Positions 15,484 through 24,418 of a DNA stretch of 57,275 nt are shown piece by piece. Source of the DNA: Nitrososphaerota archaeon (GTDB taxonomy: Archaea > Thermoproteota > Nitrososphaeria > Nitrososphaerales > Gagatemarchaeaceae). The notes under the pieces were generated by a model that did not search any database, was not told where the DNA came from, and saw only the letters and a list, made by a program, of their open reading frames with translations. The stretch covers positions 3,298-60,572 of the forward strand of contig JAPCJP010000009.1 in assembly GCA_027886885.1 (NCBI GenBank), written 5' to 3'. A program made the translations under genes and the position numbers. The number at the start of each line of letters is the position of its first letter. Positions within the stretch are counted from its first letter, which is position 1.

Positions 15484-15852
15484 ATGGCCGAAAGGAGTTT
15501 CTCCGTCAGGTCGTTGGCGACCATCGTAGCTGTCAACGCCGTGCTCCTAATTCTGATCGCCTGGGTCCTCGGGGATTACGCCTACAGGGACTCCTACTGG
15601 CGGTCGATGGGGTTCACGCCCTCAACCTCCTACTCCCCCTTCTTCCTCGTCACCTCGGCCGTAAGGGGTTCCACTTACATCCAGGGTCAGCTGACCCTCG
15701 ACTGGTCCCAGGTCCTCGGAGCCGTGCTGGTAGTCTTCGATGTTCTGTTCGTGCTGGGCTACCTTAGGAGACGCAGGGAGCCATCGATAGCCACCGCCGA
15801 GCCTTCGCAGAGTCTGGCGCCGGCGACCTCAGAGAAACCGACCTCGCAGTAA
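15484..15852 (+). CDS. Small membrane protein with two helices, unknown function
   Basis: The 122-residue protein has two predicted membrane helices (about residues 10-30 and 77-95) separated by an aromatic, Ser/Thr-rich loop, then an RRRR stop-transfer and a Pro/Ala/Ser tail. I do not recognise a family. ATG 15484 follows a CTTAAGTAAAT promoter-like stretch at 15449-15459. It is divergent from the signal peptidase gene, which says little about function. Its stop codon is the first triplet of a long hairpin. Confidence 0.65.
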   Translation: MAERSFSVRSLATIVAVNAVLLILIAWVLGDYAYRDSYWRSMGFTPSTSYSPFFLVTSAVRGSTYIQGQLTLDWSQVLGAVLVVFDVLFVLGYLRRRREPSIATAEPSQSLAPATSEKPTSQ

Positions 15853-15881
15853 TTGCAATATTTGGAAATATTCTGCAATTA
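15850..15881 (+). terminator. Stem-loop at the stop codon of the small membrane protein gene
   Basis: TAATTGCAATATTT and AAATATTCTGCAATTA pair with a two-base bulge and a GG loop, giving about 14 base pairs that start in the TAA stop. The loop side (ATTTGGAAA) could instead pair with TTTTCCAAAT at 15898-15907. It may be a terminator, a regulator site, or both, lying just upstream of the importer promoter. Confidence 0.5.
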
Positions 15882-15944
15882 GTTGAGTAAATCCCAATTT
15901 TCCAAATCCTTTTATCGGGCCGCTGAGACACTGACTTTTCGAAC

Positions 15945-18155
15945 ATGAAGTTTTCTTTTCCGAAAGACTCACTTTCACGTCCACAAACCAAATTTCCCAA
16001 TCCAAAATATCGACACGGCATCGGTACCGCCCTAGTGGCAATCATCATAGTGGTGATTCTCATTGGTGCAGCGGTCGCGGTCTACTTCGCCTCCTCCAAG
16101 AGCGCGTCGACCGTGACGAGCGTGTCGACGACAAGCATTGTGTCGACGAGCACGTCGATCCAAACCTCCACGAGCATAGCGACAAGCACGGCTACCAGTA
16201 CGGCGACCAGCACGGTCACCACTGGTTCCAGCACGTCGACGAGCAGTAGCTCGTCAGTCGGCACAATCACCATCAACCCGAGCAACTCTAGCCAACTGAT
16301 CGACGAGTCCAACACAGCGGCATACGACTCTCTCGACCCAGCGGCCGGGTTCTTCGTGACCGATGGCTACTTCGCCAACGTCTTCCAGGGCCTGGACCAG
16401 TACAGCAGCACGAACAGCACCGCAGTGGTGCCGTCTCTAGCTTCTAGCTGGACCATCTCCTCGAACGACGAGAACTACACCTTCACCATGAGGCCGAACA
16501 CCGACTTCTCCAACAAGGACCCAATCAACGCCTACACAGCCTGGTTCAGCTTCGTAAGAGGCAACTGGATCAACTTCCCGAGCACCGTGTACTACTCGAA
16601 CTACGCAGGCCTGTTCTACAGTGGCTTCACGCCCTATAGCGCGTCCTGTACCAAGGGTTCCACAGTGTACGCATGCCAGACCGAGCCAGATGCGACCGGC
16701 AACCTCTGGGTCTGGGGCCTTGCAGCAGCGATAAGCAAGACCTACAACATACCCTTGTCCAACGAGAACAAGCTCACAGCGGCTCTCAACAACGTCCTCA
16801 GTCACTTCAACCCCGCCAACGCCAGCCAACAGGCCCTGATGTCGGACCCCGACCAGGCATTCGTGGTCCAGAATTCGGGCGCAACCTTCCAGATGAACCT
16901 CATCCAGCCCTATAGCCTCCTCCTCCTCGCCCTCCCACCTCAGTGGGGAGCGATCGTCGACCCGACCTATATCGACGCCAACGGCGGAGTGACCAACAAC
17001 ACCGAGGTGACGGCCTTCAGCACTAACGGAATGCCGGGTAGCGGCCCATACATGTACGGACCAGCGGCCTCGGGCAACACTGAGCTCGTGCTCAATGCGA
17101 ACCCCAACTACTGGGCCAAGGGCGTTTCCGGTCTAGCTCCGGTGCTCCAGCCACCATCGATCCCAACCATAATCATGGAGTTCGGGAACCTGCCTAACGT
17201 CGAGATCCAAGACTTTGGGTCCAACAAGGCGCAGATCGTCTTCCCGGAGATCTCCGAGTTCAACAACCTCTACTCCTCCTACCAGTACAAGGCCTACTTC
17301 CCATTCAGCCAGCTCCTCGATAACGCAGGTTCGCCTCTGTGCGACCTTGCAAACGGTATCAACACACAAGTCTACCCGACCAACAGCACCCTCCTGAGAG
17401 AGGGAATGGTCCACTCGGTAAACTACACCCAGATCCTCCAAGAGCTGTACACCTTCAACGGCACAGCGCTCGCAGGCCTGAGCCTCCCACCGGTCCCACC
17501 AGGATGGGGACCGCTGGACAACCCTGACAACACCCCGCTCTACTCCTATAACATCAACACCGCAGCACAGTTCGTGAACGAGGCAGGCATCCAAGGACAC
17601 TTCTTCACCGTCATGACCAACGGAACGGTCTTGGGCGATGCGAAGGGTTCGCCACTACAAACCCTGACCTACAACTATGTCGTCCCACTCTCCCCATTGC
17701 AGCAGACCGTGAACGAGATCCTCAGCGTTGACCTCGCACAGGTAGGCATCAACATCACCCCAGTGGGCATCACCGAGGGACAGTACGAAGTCGACGAATC
17801 ATCCCCGGCGACTGACTCAAACATCACCGGTGTAGGATGGTGCGCAGACTGGCCAGACCCGATCTTCCAGCAGTTCACCGACATGGCGACCCCAATAGCC
17901 CACGAGGCCAACTGGGTCAACAACGCCACGTTGACCGCGCTGATGAACAAGATACCATTCGAGACCAACGCAGCCCAACAGCTCGCGGACACGAAGCAGG
18001 CCTACGCCATCTTCACGCAGCTGTCCACCATACTCCAGATGCCCAACCAGGATACCCTCTTCATCGTCCAGCCTTACACGCACGGTCTCACATACTCGCC
18101 ATTCCAGTTCGCGATCTTCTACAACCTCATCTCCTATTCACCAGCAACAGGATAA
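15945..18155 (+). CDS. Oligopeptide-type ABC importer substrate-binding protein (SBP_bac_5)
   Basis: The 736-residue extracellular protein has one membrane anchor (about residues 28-50), a Ser/Thr-rich spacer (about 51-106) made of repeated TST-like units, then a family-5 solute-binding domain. The binding domain shows the family's YFANVFQGL, TFTMRPNTDFSNKDP and GSGPYMYG segments. Archaeal relatives bind peptides, and some bind sugars or oligosaccharides. The spacer is like that of archaeal membrane-anchored binding proteins and is probably glycosylated. ATG 15945 lies 32 bp after a CTTTTATC promoter-like box. A hairpin and T-tracts separate it from the permease genes, which fits higher synthesis of the binding protein. 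Ligand unknown. Confidence 0.85.
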   Translation: MKFSFPKDSLSRPQTKFPNPKYRHGIGTALVAIIIVVILIGAAVAVYFASSKSASTVTSVSTTSIVSTSTSIQTSTSIATSTATSTATSTVTTGSSTSTSSSSSVGTITINPSNSSQLIDESNTAAYDSLDPAAGFFVTDGYFANVFQGLDQYSSTNSTAVVPSLASSWTISSNDENYTFTMRPNTDFSNKDPINAYTAWFSFVRGNWINFPSTVYYSNYAGLFYSGFTPYSASCTKGSTVYACQTEPDATGNLWVWGLAAAISKTYNIPLSNENKLTAALNNVLSHFNPANASQQALMSDPDQAFVVQNSGATFQMNLIQPYSLLLLALPPQWGAIVDPTYIDANGGVTNNTEVTAFSTNGMPGSGPYMYGPAASGNTELVLNANPNYWAKGVSGLAPVLQPPSIPTIIMEFGNLPNVEIQDFGSNKAQIVFPEISEFNNLYSSYQYKAYFPFSQLLDNAGSPLCDLANGINTQVYPTNSTLLREGMVHSVNYTQILQELYTFNGTALAGLSLPPVPPGWGPLDNPDNTPLYSYNINTAAQFVNEAGIQGHFFTVMTNGTVLGDAKGSPLQTLTYNYVVPLSPLQQTVNEILSVDLAQVGINITPVGITEGQYEVDESSPATDSNITGVGWCADWPDPIFQQFTDMATPIAHEANWVNNATLTALMNKIPFETNAAQQLADTKQAYAIFTQLSTILQMPNQDTLFIVQPYTHGLTYSPFQFAIFYNLISYSPATG

Positions 18156-18157
18156 CC

Positions 18158-18204
18158 GACCTAGACTTTAGTCTAGGTCCCCCCTTTTTCATTTTTCTAG
18201 AAAA
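18158..18204 (+). terminator. Stem-loop plus T-rich tracts between binding protein and permease genes
   Basis: GACCTAGACT TT AGTCTAGGTC (18158-18179) is a perfect 10-bp inverted repeat just after the stop of the binding protein. T-rich stretches at 18185-18196 follow, and then TTTTCTAGAAAA (18193-18204), a 12-bp palindrome. This is a plausible partial terminator and 3' end stabiliser. The remaining 18205-18331 holds only TATA-like sequences for the next gene. Confidence 0.65.
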
Positions 18205-18331
18205 GGACCACCGTTTTTTGGTTTGGTTTCTCCATCGTCGGGTTCGTCAGCCCGCGTCCCGAGGGGACGGAGATATCGCGTGAGTCGGAAAGCCTTAATA
18301 TCATAAGCGACCTTTAAAACACACCAGAAAT

Positions 18332-19363
18332 TTGGTCTCGAACTTCGGCTTCTTCGTGACGCGGAGAGCGATTAATGCGTTAATCACCGTAGTCCTACTA
18401 CTTGCCCTTGTCTTCGCACTCCTTCACATCCTGATTCCGAGCCCGGAGGCGATGGCTCGCATCATAGTCGGCAATCCTCGTGCAAGCCCGGGGATTACTG
18501 CGTCGATAATAAAAGCGAACAATCTGGATGCGCCTCTTTACGTCCAGTTCTTCAACTACCTTTGGAACACCATACACGGTAACTTCGGGGTTGACACGCA
18601 GCTTCACATCCCCGAGGTCGACGTCCTGAAGGAATACCTGCCCATAACGCTGGAACTGGTCGTGGTCGGCCAGATCATAGGTGTCCTGATCGGGCTCTAC
18701 ACTGGGGCCATAGCCGCTGCCAATCGCAACCGGGCGCCGGACTACGGAATGAAGGCCCTCTACCTCACCACCTGGTCTGCCCCGATCTTCCTGGTGGCGT
18801 TCATCTTTCAGCTGATCCTCGCGTACTGGCTCAATCTCCTCCCCGCGTCGGGTGTGGTCGACCCGATCCTCTACGCTCCACATTACGTCACGGGGATGCC
18901 CCTCGTGGACGCCCTGATAGCTGGGGATTGGGTGTACTTCTGGAGCGCCCTCCAGCACCTGCTGCTGCCCGCCTTTACCATAGCGGTGATAGGCTTCGGC
19001 TTGGTCACCAGGATAGAGCGCTCCAGCATGATAGACGCTCTCGACCGTGACTACGTCAAGCTGGCATACATGAAAGGGCTCAGCAAGCGCAAGGTGGTCT
19101 GGGGTACTGCGTTCAGGAACGCCCTCATTCCCATAATCACCCTGGTCGCCCTTCTCTTCGCGACCTCCGTCGGGGGCTCGGTGATAGTGGAGGTGGTCTA
19201 CCACTACCATGGCATGGGCTTCTTCACCGTCAACGCTGCTTTCAACTACGATTACACGGCAATCCTCGCCTTCACCATCATCATCGGCATATCGGTCATA
19301 GCCGCGAACTTCGTCGCCGACCTCCTATACGCCATAGCCGACCCGAGAGTGAGGCTCACCTAG
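18332..19363 (+). CDS. Peptide ABC importer permease, DppB type
   Basis: The 343-residue polytopic membrane protein has the DppB/OppB layout: a first helix near residues 13-34, a large external loop with LDAPLYVQFFNYL, and five more helices. The cytoplasmic EAA-type coupling motif is in DYVKLAYMKGLSKRKVVWGTAFRNAL (about residues 235-260). It forms half of the transmembrane channel and pairs with the DppC protein encoded 1 bp downstream. TTG 18332 follows TATA-like CCTTAATAT at 18292-18300. Separation from the binding-protein gene by a strong hairpin suggests its own promoter plus some read-through. Confidence 0.88.
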   Translation: MVSNFGFFVTRRAINALITVVLLLALVFALLHILIPSPEAMARIIVGNPRASPGITASIIKANNLDAPLYVQFFNYLWNTIHGNFGVDTQLHIPEVDVLKEYLPITLELVVVGQIIGVLIGLYTGAIAAANRNRAPDYGMKALYLTTWSAPIFLVAFIFQLILAYWLNLLPASGVVDPILYAPHYVTGMPLVDALIAGDWVYFWSALQHLLLPAFTIAVIGFGLVTRIERSSMIDALDRDYVKLAYMKGLSKRKVVWGTAFRNALIPIITLVALLFATSVGGSVIVEVVYHYHGMGFFTVNAAFNYDYTAILAFTIIIGISVIAANFVADLLYAIADPRVRLT

Positions 19364-19364
19364 G

Positions 19365-20369
19365 ATGGCCATCTCGAATCCTTTCAGGAGGAAGCCGATC
19401 AGGGCGACCGAAGTAGCGGTTGAGACTCAGACCGAGCCCGCCAAAACCCACGAAGTCAAACGGGGGTTTGCGTTCTACGTCGAGTACATCGCAAAGGACA
19501 AGCCTGCACTCCTAGGGACCGTGATAATCGGGGCCTTCTTGGTCTTCGCTTTGATCGAGGGAGCGCTGCAGGAGGCTGCGGCCCTCCTTCACCAGTCCCC
19601 ATACAATGCGAACCTCGGGACCATTCTTCTCTCTTCCAATCCCATTGCCCTCCGCTTCAGCGAACAGCTGCTGCCTCCATCGTTCAAGAACTTCCCGGAC
19701 CTCCTATTGGGGAGCAACTTCCAGGGGCAGAGCCTCCTTTCCAGCATCCTGTACGCGACACCCCACGACGCGGTGGCGTCGTTGTTGGTCGTCGGCTCTG
19801 CCATTTTCATCGGTATGTTCGTGGGAACCTCGGCGGGCTACCTGGGCGGCTGGACTGACGAGGTGATGATGAGGCTCACGGACGCGTTCCTAGCCCTCCC
19901 TGCCATAGTGCTCGCCATCACGATCTCTGTCCTCATAGGAGGCGGATTCACCTCCCTCCTCGTCGCCCTGACCGTCATCTGGTGGCCAACCTACGCCAGG
20001 TTCTTCAGAGCCCAGGCTCTTACAATACGCAACAAGGGCTACGTCGAGGCCTCCAAGTTGAGCGGTTCGGGCTGGCTGAAGATACTCGTCAGGCACATCA
20101 TCCCCAACTCTGTGGACCCCATAATCGCCTACGCCACGCTGGACATGGGCACCGTCATCCTCACATACGCCACCCTCGCCTTCCTCGGGATTGGTGTCAC
20201 ATCAGGCTACCCGGAATGGGGGTACCTGTCCTCTTCGGGTCTTCAGTTCTTCCCTCAGCAATGGTGGTACTCCGTAATCCCCGGAGTGGTCATAGCTGTG
20301 GTCGTCGTCGCTTTCACCCTCGCGGGTGACCGGCTGCAGGACCTTATCGGAGGACGGATTACCTACTAA
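19365..20369 (+). CDS. Peptide ABC importer permease, DppC type
   Basis: This 334-residue partner permease has a cytoplasmic N-terminal extension of about 45 residues, then a first helix, an extended external loop, and five further helices. The coupling motif appears as GYVEASKLSGSGWLKILVRHIIPNSV (about residues 225-250), typical of DppC/OppC (EASKxxG...HxxPN). The C-terminal LAGDRLQDLIGGRITY resembles the usual DPRLR ending of the family. ATG 19365 follows the dppB stop by 1 bp and its own stop abuts the ATPase ATG, so translation is probably coupled. Confidence 0.88.
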   Translation: MAISNPFRRKPIRATEVAVETQTEPAKTHEVKRGFAFYVEYIAKDKPALLGTVIIGAFLVFALIEGALQEAAALLHQSPYNANLGTILLSSNPIALRFSEQLLPPSFKNFPDLLLGSNFQGQSLLSSILYATPHDAVASLLVVGSAIFIGMFVGTSAGYLGGWTDEVMMRLTDAFLALPAIVLAITISVLIGGGFTSLLVALTVIWWPTYARFFRAQALTIRNKGYVEASKLSGSGWLKILVRHIIPNSVDPIIAYATLDMGTVILTYATLAFLGIGVTSGYPEWGYLSSSGLQFFPQQWWYSVIPGVVIAVVVVAFTLAGDRLQDLIGGRITY

Positions 20370-21362
20370 ATGAGCGTCTCAGACGACGGGGAAGACATCG
20401 TCAGCGTAGAGGACCTTTCCGTGACCTATCGGTCCGTCTATGGCCCCATAAAGGCGCTCGGCGGCATCAACCTCAAGGTCAAGAGAGGAGAGAGCGTCTC
20501 CATAGTCGGAGAGAGTGGCTCCGGAAAGTCCACCTTGGGCCTCGCCACTGTGCACCTTCTCCCCCAGAACGCTTCATACACCGGCGGGCGGCTGATGCTC
20601 GACGGCAAGGATGTCGCGACCATGCACGGGCGAGAGCTGATGGCGATGAGGGGCAACACCGCGTTCATGATTTTCCAGGACCCACTGAACACCCTCAACC
20701 CCGTGAGTCGCATAGACGCCCAGATGCTCGAGGCGGTCCGCTCCAGGGCGAAACACGATAACACCTCCTTCAACCAGGAAGAAGCGCTCAAAGAGGCGGT
20801 CCAAAAGCTGGAGGATGTCAGGATGCCCGACCCCGCGTCAATAATCAGGCGCTACCCCCACCAGCTCTCTGGAGGACAGATACAGCGGGTCGTGATCGCG
20901 ATGGGGCTGCTCATGCGTCCCAAGCTCATGATAGCCGACGAGCCGACCTCAGCGCTGGACGTGACGGTCCAGGCTCAGGTACTGAAGCTCTTGCGCGAGC
21001 TGCAGCGGGAGTACAACATGTCGATCATCTTCATCACCCATGACATCAACGTGGCCTACGGCATCAGCGACAGGATCGTGGTCATGTACGCGGGAGAGGT
21101 GGTCGAGTCGGGGCCGTCCGACAAGATGACGAAGAACGCCCAGCACCCGTACGCTCAGGCGCTGATCAAGAGCGTTCCGACGACCACAAAGAAGCAGGGC
21201 CGCCTGACGGCGATTTCGGGGTCGCCTCCCAACATGCTCAACCCACCGAGCGGATGCCGCTTCCATCCACGCTGCCCCTACGTGATGAACGTCTGCACCA
21301 CGACCTCGCCCAAGGAGACCATCAAAGACGGAGACGCCGTGAGGTGCTGGTTGTATGGCTGA
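20370..21362 (+). CDS. Peptide ABC importer ATPase, DppD type
   Basis: The 330-residue ATPase has Walker A GESGSGKST (residues 47-55), a Q-loop in FMIFQDPLNTLNP, signature LSGGQIQRV, Walker B LMIADEPTSALD and the H-loop in FITHDIN. The C-terminal oligopeptide-transporter extension includes PSGCRFHPRCPY, with its conserved Cys cluster. It drives the DppBC channel together with the partner ATPase. Its 3' end overlaps the next gene by 8 bp. Confidence 0.93.
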   Translation: MSVSDDGEDIVSVEDLSVTYRSVYGPIKALGGINLKVKRGESVSIVGESGSGKSTLGLATVHLLPQNASYTGGRLMLDGKDVATMHGRELMAMRGNTAFMIFQDPLNTLNPVSRIDAQMLEAVRSRAKHDNTSFNQEEALKEAVQKLEDVRMPDPASIIRRYPHQLSGGQIQRVVIAMGLLMRPKLMIADEPTSALDVTVQAQVLKLLRELQREYNMSIIFITHDINVAYGISDRIVVMYAGEVVESGPSDKMTKNAQHPYAQALIKSVPTTTKKQGRLTAISGSPPNMLNPPSGCRFHPRCPYVMNVCTTTSPKETIKDGDAVRCWLYG

Positions 21363-22311
21363 GCCAATTGTCGAGACCAGGGGCCTGAAGCGATACTTCA
21401 GTGCCGGCAGGTCAGGGGCGCTGGAGTCCCTCTTCAGGCGCACGCCCCCCCAGGTGAAGGCCGTGGACGACGTGAACCTGAGCATCCAGGAGGGCGAGAT
21501 ACTCGCGCTCGTCGGCGAGAGCGGGTGTGGGAAGACCACGCTCGGAAGGATGCTTGCGACCCTGGAGACTCCGACCGCGGGGGACATTCTGTATTCGGGT
21601 GAGAAGATAACCAAGGGGAACCTCCGTAAGGTACGGAAGGACATCCAGATGGTCTTCCAGAACCCTTTCGAGAGCCTCGACCCCCGGGCGACCATCGCCG
21701 CGGTGGTCACAGAGCCGCTCCAGAAGCAGGGATACTCCAAGTCGATGAAGGTCGCCGCGGCGGAGAAGGTCCTCGCCCTCGTCGGCCTGGAGTCCTACTT
21801 CGCAGAGCGTCGCCCTAGAGACCTCTCGGGAGGCCAGAGGCAGAGGGTCGCGATCGCGAGGGCGATAATCTCGACCCCGAAGATCGTCATCCTCGACGAG
21901 CCGACCTCGGCGCTCGATGCCTCGGTCCAATCCCAGGTCCTCAACCTCCTGGTCGACCTCAGGAGGGAGTTCAACCTGACCTACCTGTTCATCACCCATA
22001 ACATCGGCGTCGCGCGCTACATCGCCGACCGGGCGGCGACCATGTACGCGGGGGAGATTGTCGAGATAGGCCCGGCAAAGCAGGTGATAGACGAATCCAA
22101 GCACCCCTACACCCAGGCCCTCATGAAGTCCGTCCCGTCCCTCGATAGGAAGGAGGTCGCCCCCCCCTCAGGAGAGGTCCCGAGCATGATCAATCTGCCT
22201 TCCGGGTGCAGGTATCACCCCCGCTGCCCCTACGTGATGGAGAGGTGCAAGACCGAGGACCCGACTCTGAAGAGGGTCGGCGACGAAGATGTCGCTTGCT
22301 GGCTATTCTAG
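21355..22311 (+). CDS. Peptide ABC importer ATPase, DppF type
   Basis: The 318-residue second ATPase has Walker A GESGCGKTT (residues 54-62), the Q-loop in MVFQNPFESLDPR, signature LSGGQRQRVAIARAI, Walker B IVILDEPTSALD and H-loop FITHNIG. It ends with the same Cys-rich CRYHPRCPY extension as its partner. ATG 21355 overlaps the upstream gene by 8 bp. Full importer order is binding protein, B, C, D, F. The 3' end overlaps the next small membrane gene by 23 bp. Confidence 0.93.
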   Translation: MAEPIVETRGLKRYFSAGRSGALESLFRRTPPQVKAVDDVNLSIQEGEILALVGESGCGKTTLGRMLATLETPTAGDILYSGEKITKGNLRKVRKDIQMVFQNPFESLDPRATIAAVVTEPLQKQGYSKSMKVAAAEKVLALVGLESYFAERRPRDLSGGQRQRVAIARAIISTPKIVILDEPTSALDASVQSQVLNLLVDLRREFNLTYLFITHNIGVARYIADRAATMYAGEIVEIGPAKQVIDESKHPYTQALMKSVPSLDRKEVAPPSGEVPSMINLPSGCRYHPRCPYVMERCKTEDPTLKRVGDEDVACWLF

Positions 22312-22783
22312 CGACGGGGGTCCTGAGGAGACCCTCATCCTCAGGCCGACCTCAATCAAGACCTTCCTGAAGGGAGTCATCGGTGTTGCAGTGTTCTCCA
22401 TCTTCCTCCAGCTCAGCCCGGCGAACCTGGTCCACTACCTGATCTTCCTCTCCGCCTGTCTGGGCCTCCTCGGGGGGTTCGTCCTCCTGAGGAGGGTCTC
22501 GGCGTTCGAGCTGGGGGAAGACTCCATAATAGTAAAGAGGATATTCCGGGCGCCCTACTCCATCAGCTATAGTGACATCATCGACATCTCGGTCGCCCAG
22601 GGAGCGATGGCGAGGAGGTTCAACAGCGGCACCGTCTTCCTGATCCTGAAGGGAGGAAGAGGCGGGGTCAGGCTGATGGGCGGCGGGTCGGGAGAACAGC
22701 TCGAAGAGGTGCACGATCCGCGGCACGTCCGCGACATCATCGCAGCAAAGCTATCTCCGTTCTCGTCCTCCATCGAGCCCTGA
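22289..22783 (+). CDS. Membrane protein with PH-like domain, unknown function
   Basis: The 164-residue protein has two membrane helices (about residues 30-68). They are followed by a beta-rich segment (FELGEDSIIVKRIFRAPYSISYSDIIDISV) that resembles bacterial membrane-anchored PH domains of the YdbS/YdbT kind. It starts inside the 3' end of the transporter ATPase gene, so it is probably the last gene of the importer operon, although nothing links it to transport. Family assignment is moderate. Confidence 0.55.
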   Translation: MSLAGYSSDGGPEETLILRPTSIKTFLKGVIGVAVFSIFLQLSPANLVHYLIFLSACLGLLGGFVLLRRVSAFELGEDSIIVKRIFRAPYSISYSDIIDISVAQGAMARRFNSGTVFLILKGGRGGVRLMGGGSGEQLEEVHDPRHVRDIIAAKLSPFSSSIEP

Positions 22784-22804
22784 CCGGCTCCCTCCGCCAG
22801 CAGC

Positions 22805-23629
22805 CTAGTATTCTTCGAACCTTCCTGTCTTCCTAGCGAGCCGCTCGAACCCTACCATCGTGAGGTACCCTAGCATGATGGCGACCGCTCCCACGAGGAC
22901 CTCATCCGCCACCAGGGAGCCGATCCCCCCGAGCGAAGCCCCTGAGATGGCGAGCCTGATGGCGCTCGTCCCATAGGTCATGGGGATGGCGTAGCCGACG
23001 GGCTGGGCCCACCCCGGAAGGGTGGAGAGGGGGAAGTTCACCCCACTCACCAGCATCGTCAGGAAGAGGAAGATGTTCGCGAGGATCATCGCGGTCCTGA
23101 GGAAGAGCCCTACGCTACTTATCAGGAGACCAAAGCACATCATGGTGACGCTCGTCACTAGGACCACCAGGAGCACCCCCACGACGTCCGCGTGGGCGAA
23201 GCTCACCCCGAAGAGCTCGGAGGCGTAGAAGAGCCCTCCAAGGGCGATCAGGGCCGAGAGCCCGGACTGGAACACGGCCCTTCCCACGAAGAGCGCCATC
23301 CTGTTCGCAGGGGTGACCATGAGCGTCTCCAACGTCCCCTGCCACTTGTCCGTCGAGGTGATGTTCGCCACAGCGAAGACCGCTGAGTAGGACATGGCCT
23401 GGAGAGCGTTACCCACGACGATGTATTGTACGGCGGAGCCGCTGTAGTCCAGATACTGAGCGAGTACCGCGAAGAAGGATATCTGGAACAGCGGGAGCAG
23501 GAAGACCTGCATGGCGATCATCTCCGGTGAATCCCAGATGACGGTCCCCTTCCGCCCGAAGCCTATCGAGGAGGTGAAGACCTGCACGGCCATGGAGACC
23601 CTCCGTCTCAGGCTCGTGGACGTGTCCAA
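22805..23629 (-). CDS. ABC-2 type exporter permease, second
   Basis: The 274-residue protein has six predicted helices and the ABC-2 membrane signature near the C-terminal half (LFLTMLVSGVNFPLSTLPGW). It starts with TTG one base after the stop of the first permease. Both permeases end in a very similar tail, here ERLARKTGRFEEY. With the ATPase encoded upstream it forms a DrrAB/NatAB-like exporter for drugs, lipids or ions. Substrate is not predictable. Confidence 0.8.
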   Translation of the reverse strand: MDTSTSLRRRVSMAVQVFTSSIGFGRKGTVIWDSPEMIAMQVFLLPLFQISFFAVLAQYLDYSGSAVQYIVVGNALQAMSYSAVFAVANITSTDKWQGTLETLMVTPANRMALFVGRAVFQSGLSALIALGGLFYASELFGVSFAHADVVGVLLVVLVTSVTMMCFGLLISSVGLFLRTAMILANIFLFLTMLVSGVNFPLSTLPGWAQPVGYAIPMTYGTSAIRLAISGASLGGIGSLVADEVLVGAVAIMLGYLTMVGFERLARKTGRFEEY

Positions 23630-24418
23630 CTAGTATTCCTCCAACGTCCCGTTGCGCTTGGCGAGCCTCTCGACCCGCCCGAACAGGTAGAACGAGATGG
23701 CAAAGTACGCCGCCGTCTCTATGGCGAGGATGCCTATGTCGGTCCAGTAGCTCGTCGCCAACCCGGTGTAGCCGGCGATCGCGGCCTTCCTAATCGCCTC
23801 TATGCCCCAGGTCGGTCCGAGGATGAATGCGACCGGCTGTGTCGCCAGCGGGAGTAGGGCCACGGGGAACATGGTCCCGGTCGCGATGTAGACGGGCACC
23901 TCCAGGGAGTTCATGATGAAACCTCCTTGCCTTGTGAGGACATAGACGGTCGCGAGCATCAGCCCGAAGGAAGAGAGCGAGACATAGGTGACGACGGTCG
24001 CGAACGTGAAGGCCAGGGGATTTGCTATAGATATCCCGGTCCTGAACCAAAGGGTACCTATCACGAGAATTATGCCGCCGTTGATCACGCCGATGAAGGT
24101 GTTCCAGGCGACCCTTCCCCCGATTATCCACATCAGCGGGACGGGAGCGGCGAGCGTCGCCTCCATGGTCCCGTTGAACCTATCGAAGGTTATCGAGGTA
24201 CCCGAGCCGTAGACGGTGGTGCCCCACATCCCCATGAGCCCGCCTCCAAGTACTGCGTAGAGCAGGAGCGGGCCGGTCTCGTTCCTGAACAGGAGGAGCG
24301 CGACCAGCGTGAAGATGAAGGGCGCGATGATGGCTGGTATGATCCATTGGGGGTCCGCGAAGAATATCTTCATCGTCATGCGCGCCGCGGCCCTCACCGC
24401 CTGAACCCTGCTCACCAT
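23630..24418 (-). CDS. ABC-2 type exporter permease, first
   Basis: This 262-residue six-helix protein resembles its downstream neighbour, including the ABC-2 segment YIATGTMFPVALLPLATQPV and the tail ERLAKRNGTLEEY. The ATG shares one base with the stop of the ATPase gene (TAATG), implying coupled translation. Two different but related permeases with one ATPase suggest a heterodimeric channel. The tail similarity points to an old duplication or a shared binding site. Confidence 0.8.
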   Translation of the reverse strand: MVSRVQAVRAAARMTMKIFFADPQWIIPAIIAPFIFTLVALLLFRNETGPLLLYAVLGGGLMGMWGTTVYGSGTSITFDRFNGTMEATLAAPVPLMWIIGGRVAWNTFIGVINGGIILVIGTLWFRTGISIANPLAFTFATVVTYVSLSSFGLMLATVYVLTRQGGFIMNSLEVPVYIATGTMFPVALLPLATQPVAFILGPTWGIEAIRKAAIAGYTGLATSYWTDIGILAIETAAYFAISFYLFGRVERLAKRNGTLEEY

